Shown one piece after another: positions 23,583 to 35,717 of a stretch of 64,000 nucleotides of DNA. Made by a program: the position numbers and the translations under genes. The DNA comes from Anisodus tanguticus (taxonomy: Eukaryota; Streptophyta; Magnoliopsida; Solanales; Solanaceae): positions 4,576,001 through 4,640,000 of the forward strand of contig CM067541.1 of the NCBI GenBank assembly GCA_034509755.1, given 5' to 3'. Within the stretch, counting starts at the first letter, position 1, and each line of letters opens with the position of its first letter. The notes beneath the pieces were generated by a model. That model had not been told where the DNA came from. It was given only the letters and a program-made list of their open reading frames with translations, and searched no databases.

Positions 23583-23745
23583 TGGTATCAGAAGTCTAGA
23601 GCAAGCATACCATCTCCCAAACACCTTCCACAACCCTACTTTGATTCTCGGAAACCGAGACATACACCTCGGCCGACGGCCAGAAACTGTGTTCTCTTCT
23701 CCTAATTTTTCTCTTCTAAATCCCTCATTCTCCTCTTGTTCTCTC

Positions 23746-26700
23746 ATCATGTCTACCTCAAAGAACACATTTCATCCTGCCCTTACTATTTCAAACATCA
23801 AGAATCACATCCTATCATTCTTGAAATTGAAAACGTCAAATACGCGACGTGGGCAGAATTATTCAAAGTTCACGCACGCTCGCATCAAGTCGTTCATCAC
23901 ATCATCCCCTCGGTAACCGGCAATGAGAAGGTGCCTACCCCTGAGGATGATCATGTGTTATGAACGACACTTGATGCTACCGTTCTCCAGTGGATTTATT
24001 CCACTATCTCTACAGACCTCTTGCAGACGATTATTGAACCCGACGTTACGGCGATGGAAACTTGGAATAGGGTGCGTGACATATTCCAAGATAACAAAAA
24101 TTCACGTGTTGTCACTCTTGAGCAGAAATTTTCTCATGTTAACATAGAAGATTTTCTGAACGTCTCAGCTTATTGTAAAAGGCTGAAGGAATTGGCGGAC
24201 CAACTCCGCAACGTTGGTGCCCCCGTCACCAATGATCTTCTTGTTCTTTAGATGGTTGTACGCCTATCCGAGGCCTATAATTGCGTTGGAACACTTCTTC
24301 GTCAAAGTAATCCTCTCCCACCGTTCTACCAAGCCCGTTCCATGCTTACATTAGAAGAAGTCAGCTTGGCTAAGAAGGCGGCTACATGAACTAATTTTGT
24401 CATGATGATGGCCACGTCTGATGACCTTCCCTCATTCTCGGATCATTCTATCCAAAATCGTACCTACGGTGGCGGCAAAAAGGGTCAAAATCATAAGAAT
24501 AATGGCAAGAACCACGGTGGCAGTCACAACGGTAACAACGGCAATGGACCTAGATGAAACAGTGGCAGTGGTCCTCGGAACAGTGAGTCGCAGGCCAACT
24601 TGACACAGCCTTGGGCTTATTGGCCGTAGGGCTGGGCCAGTAGCCAGTGGCCCAACAACTCGTATCCCCCGCCGCTTTACCCTGGAAATTGGGCTCCATT
24701 CCAGTCTGATCCCATGCCCAGAACTCTACATCACGGTCTACTAGGTCGTGGCAACAGGCTGACTTGCTTGGACCTCGGCCTCAGCAGGTATGGATATTGA
24801 GGCCTCAATACATATACTAGGATTAACTCCCCCGGACGTAAATTGGTACATGGACACCGGCACCACTTCTCATATGACATCCGTACAAGGTACTCTCTTG
24901 TCTTATTTCAATTTGAGCGAAAATCGTGGCATTATTGTTGGGAATGGCAACTCAATTTCAATTCGCGGTTATGGTCATACGAATTTGTCTCTCCCACATC
25001 CACCTCTAGTCTTAATAAATGTTCTTCATGCCCCTAACGTAACTAAAAATTTGGTGTATGTCCGAAAATTCACCACTGATAATTGAGTTTCTGTTAATTT
25101 TGATCCTTTTGGATTTTCTGTGAAAGATTTCAAGATGGGGATACCTATAATGAAATGCAATAGTAGGAGAGAGCTTTATTCAATCACCACAACCACCACC
25201 ATCTCCACGAGTCAAGCCACACCATCTACCTTTGCCGCTCTTACTCCTTCCTTGTGGCATGCACGTTGGGTCATCCGGGGTTATCTATTATTTCTTCTTT
25301 GCATAAAAATAATTTTATTGATTGTAAGGGTATGCGTAGTACCCCACTTTGTCCTTCTTGTCCATTAGGGAAACATGTTAGATTACCATTTGTAGCCTCT
25401 GCTTCTCGTACATTTATGCCTTTTGATATTATTCATAGTGATTTATGGACATCTCCCGTTTTAAGTTCTTTGGGTCATCGTTATTATGTTTTATTATTGG
25501 ATGATTATTCTAATTTTTTGTGGACCTTTCCTTTATCCAAAAAATCTCAAGTTTTTTCTATCTTCTTAAAATCTAGAGCATTCATCCGTACCCAATTCGA
25601 ACGAGAAATTAAAAACATTCAATGTGATAATGGTAGGGAATATGATAATGAGGCGTTTCGAGAGTTTTGTGACAATCATGGCTTCTCTTTTCAGTTTTCT
25701 TGTCCACATACGTCCTCACAAAATGGAAAAACCAATAGAAAAATTTGTACCATTAATACTATTGTCCGAACCTTGTTAGCTCATGCTTCACTACCTCCTT
25801 CTTTTGGCATCATGCATTACAAATGGCTACATATCTTCTTAACATCCTCCCTAACAAAAGCTTAGCATATCAATCCCCCCTTAAAATTCTTTACTCTAAT
25901 GATCCATCGTATTCTCATCTTAGAGTATTTGGGTGTTTATGCTATCCCATTTTTCCTTCTACTACAATTAACAAATTACAAGCCCGTTCTATCGCTTGTG
26001 TGTTTTTGGGTTATCCATCTAATCATCGTGGTTACAAATGTTTTGATTTATCCGCTAACAAAATCATAATTAGTCGCCATGTTATTTTTTTATGAAACCC
26101 AATTTTCGTTTGCTAAATTGTGTAGTTTCGTGCCTAGTTCGTATAATTTTTTGAATGATGGGATCTCAGTATCTCACTATATATTATCCACCATTTATCT
26201 GAAATGTCCCGTGACCCACATCCGCCAACAGGCCCACTGCTTGCTAGCCCACAAATTACCGTTCCAACAGACCAGAATAGTCTTCGTAGGGGTCTAGTGT
26301 CTCGGCCCTATACCGGTGTCAGTACTGATCCAGAGTCACGGCCCACTACACATCCCGTTTTGGTTTCTATTTCACGCCCAGTTGGTTGGCTAGCAGGTCC
26401 ACTGCCTGCTGGCCAGTCCGTCACCAACCCACAAATTACCCAAATCCCCTCTAATTCTATTTCGAGTCAAGGGCCCGTTACTCGTAACCAACGGGGTATT
26501 TTTAAACTAAAGCAGCATTTTAATTTCCATTCTAATGTCACTAAATCACCCCTACCACGTAACCCAGAGTCTGCCCTTCATGACCCGAATTGGAAATTGG
26601 CCATGGATGACGAATATAATCCTCTTATTGAAAATAAGACGTGGGAGTTGGTGCCCCGTCTACCTGGTGTTAATATTATTTGATCTATGTGGATTTTTAC

Positions 26701-28081
26701 TCATAAAGAAAATTCTGATGGTTTTTTGAGAGGCATAAGGCCCGACTTGTAGGTGATGGTAAAACACAGCAGGTTGGCGTCGATTGCGGAGAGACATTTA
26801 GTCTGGTGGTCAAATCGGCAACCATTCGCACTGTACTTAGTCTAGCTCTCTCGAAAGCATGGTACATTCATCAGCTGGATGTGAAAATGCTTTCTTACAC
26901 ATTGCTCTTAAGGAGATAGTATACATGCATCAGTCGTTGGGTTTTAGGGACCCCAATTATCCTCACCATTTTTGTTTGCTAAAGAAGTCCTTGTATGAGC
27001 TTAAGCAGGCCTCACGAGCATGGTATAAGAGGTTTGCAGATTATGTGTCTACTATTGAGTTTTCTCACAGCATGTCTAATCATTCTCTGTTCATCTATCA
27101 TCATGGAACTTCTCTTGCATATATTCTGTTATATGTGGATGATATAATTTTGACTGCCTCTTCGGATGATTTGCGCAAGTCTATTATGTCCCTTCTCAGT
27201 TCAGAATTCGCAATGAAAGACTTGGGACCCTTGAGTTATTTTTTTGGTATAGCTGTCACTCGTCATGCAGGTGGTCTATTTTTGTCACAGAAGAAGTATG
27301 CAGCCGAGATTATTGCATGAGCTGGCATGTCATCTTGTAAGTCCTCTTTGACTCCGGTGGATACCAAACCGAAGCTGAGTACTACTTCTAGCACACCATA
27401 TGAGGATCCCACCCATTATCGAAGTCTTCCAAGGGCTCTTCAGGATCTGACTTTTACGAGACCAGATATTACTTATGTAGTACAACATGTGTGTTTATTT
27501 ATGCATGATCCGCGAATTGAGCACATACATGCGCTCAAACACATTATACGATACATACAGGGCACACTTGATTTTGGGTTGCATTTATATCCGTCCTCTG
27601 TCTCTACTTCTGTGTCATATACAGATGTTGATTGGGGTGGTTGTCCAGATACCAGACGTTCGACATCTGGTTATTGTATGTTCCTTGGGGACAACTTGGT
27701 CTCTTGGTCGGCAAAACGCCAGGCTACTTTATCGCGATCCAGTGCGGAGATCGAGTATCGAGGGGTAGCCAATGTGGTGTCTGAGTTATGTTGGCTACGT
27801 AATCTTCTACTAGAGCTATATTTTCCTATTCAGAAAGCTACCTTGGTCTAATGTGATAATGTGAGTGCAGTCTATCTTTCTGGAAATCCGGTCCAACATC
27901 AGCGCACTAAACATATTGAGATGGACATACACTTTGTTCAAGAAAAGGTAGCTCGTGGACAAGTACGCGTCCTCCATGTCCCTTCGAGATACCAGATTGC
28001 AGACATTTTTACTAAGGGTCTTCCCTTGGTTCTATTGAAGATTTTAGGAACAGTTTCAGCGTACGACAACCGCCCACTATG
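23746..28081 (+). pseudogene. gag-pol of copia B, disrupted
   Basis: Gag (UBN2-like) spans about 23748-24600 and has a stop after DLLVL at 24249. The protease motif NWYMDTGTTSHMT is at 24841. The pre-integrase and integrase region covers 25120-26095 (HSDLWTSPVL, FLWTFP, CDNGREYDN, HTSSQNGK). RT lies at 26580-27320 (YVDDIILTASSD) and RNase H at 27327-28082 (RSSAEIEYRGVAN, ending SAYDNRPL). In-frame stops (for example TGA at 25084-25086) and several frameshifts separate the parts, so no polyprotein can be made. Confidence 0.92.
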
Positions 28082-28093
28082 AGTGCGGGGGTG

Positions 28094-28353
28094 TGAAAAC
28101 AATATACCCGTGATATACACGATATACACTGCCCATAGTTGTATACCGTGTATATCACGGTATCCGAGAGAATCCGAGAAGCCTAATTGTAATCAAATTT
28201 ATTGTACAAACTTATCATAGCTGTAGAATTCTTGTACAAGTATAATTAGGATATTAGTAGTATAATAGGAATAGAATTTTTCATATTTGGAGATTGTAAA
28301 TTGTATATATACCTCTTCATTAATGAAAATAATCCAGGAATTATATTCTTTCA
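28094..28353 (+). repeat. 3' LTR of copia B
   Basis: 260 bp. It contains the perfect inverted repeat CCGTGATATACAC / GTGTATATCACGG near its start, and a TATATATA-like box about 60 bp before the end. Confidence 0.92.
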
Positions 28354-28358
28354 CATTT

Positions 28359-28987
28359 GTTGACTCGTGCTAGTGAGAAAATGATACGACTATTACTTAA
28401 CTAAAAATGATATGCCTTACCAAAATACAATAGACATATTTGAATACATGATTTACATAATTTTAATCTAGCTACAAAACTAGATCTTTGACCATCTCTT
28501 GATCGACCGAATCTATGGTCATTTCATCTCACAGAGACAACTAATTGGCTAGTGTTATGAGTTCAAAGTCACTGTTACAACATATTTCATTTTTTATTAA
28601 CTATGGTAAAGAGAACAAAATAAAAGAAGAAGACATATTATTTTAGTATTTAATTTACAAAAAAAATTCCACAAATAATGTTCAGAAATCAAACGAATAT
28701 ATATATTTTTCAAAAACATCAAAAATGTTTTCCAACAACTAGCACGAATAACCTCCCATAGATATAAGTTAACATATGGTAAAAGGATATTTGACCATTG
28801 GTCGGGTCTTTGAATACTGTATTATTTAGTTTGAGATTCGGGTCTACATAAAAATCAACTTATTTTCTCAAGTCAATTTTTTTATGACGGGAAGTGACAA
28901 ATCCAACTAGAGTGATTTTGTAAGAGAAAATCAAAAAGTTGAGTTACTTTACTTATACATAACTAATTTGAGTGACTTTATAAGAAA
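28359..28987. other. spacer with part of a dispersed repeat
   Basis: 28359-28840 shows nothing I can support. 28880-28987 is an inverted copy of part of the repeat at 22823-23065, cut by copia C. Confidence 0.45.
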
Positions 28988-31900
28988 AATAATAGAATAT
29001 TCACCAAATATTCTTATATTAATTGTATATCTCTTATTTATGTTATAATTGTATTTCTATTTTAATTACGTCTCCTATTATAGGTAGAATTATATTTCAT
29101 ATTGTAATTAGGTTGATTAGTTACCTAGTTTAGATATTCGTGTACTACTATATATATTGTACATTATTGATGAATAAGATCAAAGAACATATTCATTTAT
29201 GGTATCAGTAGTCTAACCCTACACAAAAATACCCACCACCACGCCGACCCCCTCTCGGCCACCACCCCCCCTCCCACGATGGAACCCTAGTTTTTTCGAC
29301 CACTCCCTCTCCCCTCTCATCCTTGCATGTATCCGACATCCTCGTGGACTCCACCTCCGACCTGATAGGCCCAACCTGGCATACTCGGCGCACGTTCAAA
29401 ACAGGCCTACACAGCACACCCCCCCTCCCTCCGCCCTCAACTTAGGCACCAACTGACATTGATGCAGCTATGAACATAATGTCACTCAATGCTCCAGATG
29501 AAAATTGGTATATGGACACATGCGCTACATCTCACATGACGGCATCACAAGGTACTCTCTCGTCTTATTCCAATTTGAGTAATTTAAATCGGAATATTAT
29601 TGTTGGTAGTGGAAAAGGCATTCTTATTCGTGGTTTTGGTCATTCATCCTTATCTCCACCACATCCACCACTAATTTTAAAAAATGTCCTCCATACCCCT
29701 AAACTTATTAAGAATCTAATCTATGTGCGACGCTTCACAACTGATAATAATGTTTCCCTTGACTTTGATCATTTTGGTTTTTCTGTGAAGGATTTTACGA
29801 TAGGGAGACAAATAATGAGATGTGACAACACCGAAGATCTCTACCCTATTTCAAACGCCGTCAACAAACCAGCCTCAGTTCCATCAACATTTGTTGCTTT
29901 TTCGTCTTCCTTATGGCATTCTAGATTAGGACATCCAGGAGATTCTGTTTTACGCTACCTTAAGAACAATAATTTTATTCAATGCAACCGTATTTCTAAG
30001 ACTCCTATATGTGAATCCTGTGTTTTTGAAAAACATGTTAAATTACCATTTTATGCATCCACAAATTGAACTTTAATTTCTTTCGATATAATACATAGTG
30101 ATTTGTGGACTTCCCCTGTTTTAAGTACGGTTGGCCATCAATATTATGTGTTATTTTTTAACGATTATTCTAATTTTCTATGGACTTTTTCAATTAGTAA
30201 TAAATCTCAGGTCTACCCCATTTTTTCCTCATTTAGTGCTTTCATAAAAACATAGTTTAAAAAGAGCATTAAATGTTTTCAATGTGACAATGGCAGGGAA
30301 TTCGATAATAACCATTTCAAATAGTTTTGCTCCAAAAACGGTCTTACCTTTCTTTTTTCTTGCCCTCACACCTCCTCCCAAAATAGTAAAGCCGAATGAA
30401 AAATCCGAACCATAAACAACCTAATTCATGCCATACTTGCCCACGCCTCAATTCCCCCTCAATTCTGGCATTACGCACTCTTCATGACCACATATCTCCT
30501 CAACATAATCCCAAACAAGTCTCTCGCTCTACGGTCGCCCACTCAAGTTCTGTTTCGTAGGAACCCCTCCTACCAACACTTGCGTATTTTCGGATGTCTC
30601 TACTATCCTCTCCATCCGACCACTCACAAACTCCAACCCAGTCTTCTCCGTGTGTGTTTCTGGATTACCCCACCAATCATCGTGGTTACTCTTCCTATGA
30701 CTTATCAAGCCGTAAAATAATTATTTTACGCCATGTCCTATTTGATGAGTCTCAATTCTCTTTTTCCTCACTAAACCTGCCACATCGGCATTCCTACAAC
30801 TTCCTAAATGATGGCCTGAACCCCCTTCTAATTCATCATTTACATAATCTGACGTCCCAGTCCTCGACACCTGAACCTACCATGGTCAGTCTGGGACACG
30901 TTGCCCACCCGGTTCCACCGACGGTGGCTCGGAACAATCCATCTCAGGGTGATACCGCAGCCACCTCTCGACAAACTGAGCCTTGGCCAGCCGATCCCGC
31001 CACCCCTGCCCTTCATCATCTTCCCGGTAGTTCCGCGGCACCCCCTCCTCCCATCCCGCATCCCGAGGCACGCTTTCGGATAATGGAAACCCGTGCCATG
31101 CACGGAATTTCCAAACCTAAACGATTGTTTAACCTATCAGTTTCAGTTGTCCCTTCATCTGTCCCTCGTAATCCGAAGGATACCTTGTCCGACCCAAATT
31201 GGAAAGCCACATTGATTGACGAATATAATGCTCTTGTTGATAATAAGATGTGGGACCTAGTACCCTGTCCACCTGATGCTAACATTATTCGTTCTATGTT
31301 GATTTTTAGACATAAAAAGAAATCTAGTGGTTCTTTTGAGAGGTACAAGGCTCATCTTGTAGGTGATGACATGTCTCAACAGGTGGGAGTGGATTGTGAT
31401 GAAATGTTCAGTTTGGTCATAAAGCCCGCAACCATCTGGACCGTCCTCAGCATTGCCCTATCCAAGTCTTGGCCCATTCATCAGCTTGATGTCAAGAATG
31501 CTTTTTTACATGAGGATCTTCATGAAACAGTATATATGCATTAGCCTATGGCTTTCAGAAATCCTATTCATCCAGATTATGCGTGTCTATTGCGGCAATC
31601 GCTCTATGGACTGAAACAGGCTCCTCGAGCATGGTACTAGTGGTTCACCGATTATGTCTCTTCTATCGGTTTTTCACACAGCAAATTCGATTTTTCCCTG
31701 TTCATCTACAAACAAGGGTCCAGACATGGCTTACTCTTATTATATGTTGATGACATCATCCTCACCACATCATCTTATGCCCTCCGTCTGTCCATTATGT
31801 CTCTCCTTTCATCTGAGTTTGCTATGAAGGATCTGGCCCCCTGAATTATTTCTTGGGCATCTCTGTCACTCGTCATTCTGGCGGCCTATTTCTATGTCAG

Positions 31901-32914
31901 AAGAAATACGCCGAAGAGATCCTTGACCGTGCAGGTATGACATCTTGCAAGCTATCCCACACGCCAGTGGACACCAATTCCAAGTTCAACGCTGATTCCG
32001 GTCCTCCGTATTTAGACCCGAGTCACTATCGTAGCCTGGATGGGGCCCTGCAATACCTCACATTCGCGAGACCAAACATATCTTATATTATGCAACAAAT
32101 TTGTTTTTACATGCGCAATCCGAGGGAAGCACACATGCATGCCCTCAAACGTATTTTACGATACGTCGAGGGCACACTTCACTTCGGCTTACATCTATAC
32201 ACATCCGCGCTCACTGGTCTCACTGCTTATTCTGATGCTGACTTGGGTGGATGTCCTGACACCCGACGCTCCACGTATGGTTACTGCATTTTCCTCAGAG
32301 ATAACCTATTGTCTTGGTCTTCCAAAAGGCAACATACACTACCCCGATCCAGTGCCGAAGTAGAGTACAGAGGTGTATCCAACGTCATCTCTGAGTCTTA
32401 TTGGATCTGTAACCTTCTACTTGAGCTTCACTGCCCGATTCAAAAGGCAACACTGGTCTACTGCGATAATATTAGTGCGATATATCTTTCCGACAATCCA
32501 GTCCAAAATTAGCGCATCAAACACATTGAGATAGACATTCATTTTGTTCGCGAAAAAGTGGCTCGTGGTCAAATTCGTGTCCTTCATGTTTCTTCTAGCT
32601 ATCAGATTGCCGACACTTCACCAAAGGACTTCTGCGCATACTGTTTGATGATTTTTGAGCCATTCTCAGTGTTCGTGAGCCTCCCGCTTCTACTGTGGGG
32701 GTGTAATAGAATATTCACCAAATATTCTTACATTAATTGTATATCTCTTATTTTAGGTAAAATTGTATTTCTATTGTAATTATGTCTCCTATTTTAGGTA
32801 GAATTATATTTCCTATTGTAATTAAGTTGTTTAGTTACCTAATTTAGATATTCTTGTACTACTATATATATATTGTACATTATTGATGAATAAGATCAAG
32901 GAACATATTCCTTT
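28988..32914 (+). mobile_element. Ty1/copia element C lacking gag
   Basis: LTRs lie at about 28988-29199 and 32702-32914 (AATAGAATATTCACCAAATA at the start of both). The primer-binding site TGGTATCAGTAGTC follows at 29200. The next 260 bp hold only a short leader, and then coding starts at the protease (29506). The whole gag region present in elements B, D, E and F is missing. A purine tract (TACTGTGGGGGTG) precedes the 3' LTR. The target duplication is unclear (A-rich on both sides). It is nested in the dispersed repeat seen also at 22823. Confidence 0.9.
29470..32650 (+). pseudogene. pol of copia C (protease, integrase, RT, RNase H), disrupted
   Basis: Protease at 29500 (NWYMDTCATSHMT, catalytic G replaced by C). 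Pre-integrase HHCC region at 29920-30060 (LWHSRLGHPGDS, CESCVFEKHVKLPF). Integrase at 30060-30750 with many stops. RT runs from 31180 to 31880 (LDVKNAFLHEDLHETVYMH, then a TAG, and later YVDDIILT). RNase H at 31853-32640 contains one in-frame TAG near 32510. It cannot encode an active polyprotein. Confidence 0.9.
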
Positions 32915-33230
32915 AAAAAACGCAAAAGTTAAGTGACATTATTGATACAGAACTGAGTTAAGTAATTTTAATGAATAATTTCACATATCATTCTGACTTG
33001 TTATAAATAAAGTTAATACCTTGATCACCTCGAATAGAGTATAAGACGGTTATATTCATGAAAATTTCATCTAAAATGATTGCAACTCGATCAAGTTGAC
33101 GTACCCGTACTGGGCGGAGCCACCTTAGGTGAAGGATGGTCAGGTGCACGCCTTTCGCCAGAAAATTACACGGTTTACATAAATTAAATGTTAGCTATTG
33201 TGAGTGTATATTTAATTTTGCACACTCTTA

Positions 33231-33232
33231 AC

Positions 33233-33306
<74 letters not shown>
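33231..33306. repeat. (AAC)n microsatellite, about 24 units
   Basis: A pure AAC run continues directly into the 3' end of a LINE on the minus strand, so it is the expanded (TTG)n tail of that element. Confidence 0.95.
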
Positions 33307-33307
<1 letters not shown>

Positions 33308-33665
33308 TACCCAGTGTAATCCCACAAGTAGGGTCTGGAGAGGGTAGAGTGTAAGCAAATCTTACCTCTACCTTAGGAGGCAGAGAGGTTGTTTCCAAAA
33401 GACCCCGGCTCAAGAGAAAGCATGACAAAAAAGGTCAGACAAGAGTTGATGAGAGTAAAGAATCCATGACAAAGAAACGATAAATAAGCATTATGAAGAA
33501 AAGTAACAGTAACTGTAGCAAACTAATACGTTTATTGAAGTGCAAGAGATAACAAATAGTGACAGAAACTACAAAAATACTACTACACCTATTAGTCTGG
33601 AAGGATACACGAGAAGACGCACTACAACCTACTAACCTTCTATTTTAATCCGCGTCCTCCACTTC
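33307..33665 (-). mobile_element. RTE-type LINE, 3' terminal fragment
   Basis: On the minus strand the sequence matches the 3' end of the LINEs at 11805 and 53265 (CCCACAAGTAGGGTCTGG, GGCAGAGAGGTTGTTTCC on the plus strand). Only the 3' UTR and a few terminal bases survive, ending near ATCCGCGTCCTCCACTTC. Confidence 0.85.
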
Positions 33666-34634
33666 TATTCTTATCCGTTAGAAGAAAATATGCACACCCT
33701 TCGCCAAATTCCTGGCTTCACCATTGTACCCATAAACCCGTCAAATACGTCAAGTATTAACAAGATCTTGTTAAAACTTAAAATAAAGTACATTGAAGAT
33801 CAATAATTTTCCTAATACTAAGAAAATTGAAATTTAAAAATGTCATGGACTATTTCTATTTTACTGTTAGTGTGGCTCGACATTTGGTTAGACTACATTT
33901 TCACTTTTCTTACTACAAATCGAAATAAACAAAGGAAGTTTGCAGTTTTTTTTTTTTGTTAAGCCTCACTAAATTTGTTTTTAGCTGGAAATGATAGATA
34001 ATCGTGCAGAAGCAATACAAACGTTTTAGTTGAGCTACGGAATAATTTAAGATGTCTTAATAGAAATAACCAACAAATAAGGCACCATGAAAACCAGCAG
34101 TGAGAAGTTAATATACCTTTTATTAGTATAAATTAAGAACTGATTAATCAAGAAAAATAGTAGTAAAAGCTCATCCGAAACTTTTCTTTATTGATATTTG
34201 TTTGAAAAAAGATTGAAATTTTATTTTTTCCTTTTTTGTTTTTCTTAATAATTTTTTGAAACAAACGTCACTTGTCTCATACAAACCGAAAAAGATCATC
34301 ATTTCACCGCGAGTACATGAAAAATCACAGCTAAAAGTATTTGTGGAATAGATAGGATTCTTATACCCTTGATTAGAAGTATCGAGTACGAACTTTGTGA
34401 ATAAAAAAAAATCTTATTGAGAGAGATCCAATCTTCAATGGGTCTCATGTGACACAAATTCAAATTATTTGTGGTCCCAAAAAAGATATCGAACACAGAG
34501 TAAGAAATCAAAAATAAAAATCAACATAGCTACTTCAATGTATCATTTTTGTTCAATAAAATTCAATTAAATCAAAGGAGTAAGAACAAAAAAGTACATT
34601 TCACTGAAAGAATTAACAGAAAGAAATGAAAGAA
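33666..34634. other. intergenic, 3' flank of the nodulin-like gene
   Basis: AT-rich with short poly(T) and poly(A) runs. No gene or repeat border recognised. Confidence 0.4.
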
Positions 34635-35717
34635 TTAAACCAAGATACAGAAATAAATTGCTATTATCAAACTAAAAAGGCCCGAAATGAAACCACTTAA
34701 ACCACCAATAAACCCTGTTGCACCCGACTTAGCCGGAGCCGGGGCAGGTGAAATTGGGCCATTGGAAACAGCAGGTGCTGGGCTTTCGGCTCTGTGGGCT
34801 TTATGGGCTTTGTGATTGGGTGACAACACAACAACAAGGAGCTTTTGGCCCTTTTCACAATTATCTTCATGTCCACTAATGAAATAGAATGGACCTGATC
34901 CTTCAAACTTGAATTTTGATTCACCATGTTTTAGTTCAAGAATTGGCTTGTCCTTGTTGCACTTGGAGTAATCATCTTTGTCAACTAAAAGAATTGAATC
35001 TGACCCCCTTTTATACTTGAAAACTGCAAAAAATAAAAATAAAAAAATCATTAAAAATAAACACACATAAAAAATCATAGTTTTCGAACCAGGAATTTTG
35101 ACAAGGAGATTTTATTTAGAAAAATATAAGAACGTCACGCGTAGAATTCAAACCATCAATCTAAAATAATTTTTGTGCCACATTTGCCATTACACTAAAA
35201 GTTTTCTTTATGTCCAAATCCAGCGACAAATGCAGAAGTTTTATCAAGAGAGTTCAACATTTACAATATGCACATACAGAAATTAGCTTTATATTTACAG
35301 TGTGATTTTCAGACAAAAGAGATCGGATGAACATCTTCCACCCCTCTAGCACCGCCCCCGATCAAGGCATTTCAAAAATTTATAAATTATTTGTTTTTAC
35401 ATTATTTATACGATATAATTTATAAACAAAAAGAATTCAAGTGAACCTAGAGATTTAATAAACATTCTTCTATTTTTGATTTTTTTCTCTCTTTTTTGTT
35501 TTGCCAAAGGAAGAATAAAAAGAGGAGAGGATTTACCAATAGTGTCATTGACTTGAAAGCGATTTCGTTCGGCCCAATGACTATAAGATTCGGAAGGATT
35601 TAAAATCCAGCCACTTTTTCCACCAGTATAGAATGTATAAGCTTCACATGATGACCACATAACGAATAATCCCAGAAAAAGCAGAAAGAAATAACTTTGA
35701 GACAACAAGGACTCCAT
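34635..35717 (-). CDS. early nodulin-like protein (phytocyanin family, GPI-anchored)
   Basis: Two exons on the minus strand, 35717-35537 and 35023-34635, join across a GT-AG intron at codon 61 (phase 1) and give 189 residues. Residues 1-26 are a signal peptide ending SSCEA. The plastocyanin-like domain follows (GGKSGWILNPSESYSHWAER, NRFQVNDTIVFKYKRGSDS, DDYSKCN, GPFYFISGHEDNCEKGQKLL). The two cysteines of the structural disulphide are present, while the copper-binding His, Cys and Met positions are not kept (GSDSI for GxHxV; DNCEKGQ for HCxxGM). A proline/alanine glycomodule (SPAPAVSNGPISPAPAPAKS) and a hydrophobic C-terminal GPI signal (GLFSLIIAIYFCILV) end it. Such proteins sit on the outer plasma membrane as arabinogalactan-like glycoproteins. 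The intron position is typical of phytocyanins. The gene appears intact. Confidence 0.93.

Larger units (their letters stand above)
23324..28353 (+). mobile_element. full-length Ty1/copia element B
   Basis: The element is 5030 bp with LTRs at 23324-23582 and 28094-28353, both starting TGAAAA and ending TTTCA. The 5-bp duplication CATTT flanks it (23319-23323 and 28354-28358). The primer-binding site TGGTATCAGAAGTC follows the 5' LTR and resembles the initiator-tRNA-Met site. A purine-rich tract (GAGTGCGGGGGTG) precedes the 3' LTR. The two LTRs differ at roughly 20 positions of 260, so the insertion is not recent. Interior order: gag, protease, integrase, RT, RNase H, as in Ty1/copia. Confidence 0.96.

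Noticed and set aside
33228..33428. Poly-leucine open frame on the minus strand
   Set aside because: It is a translation of the (TTG)n microsatellite at a LINE tail.
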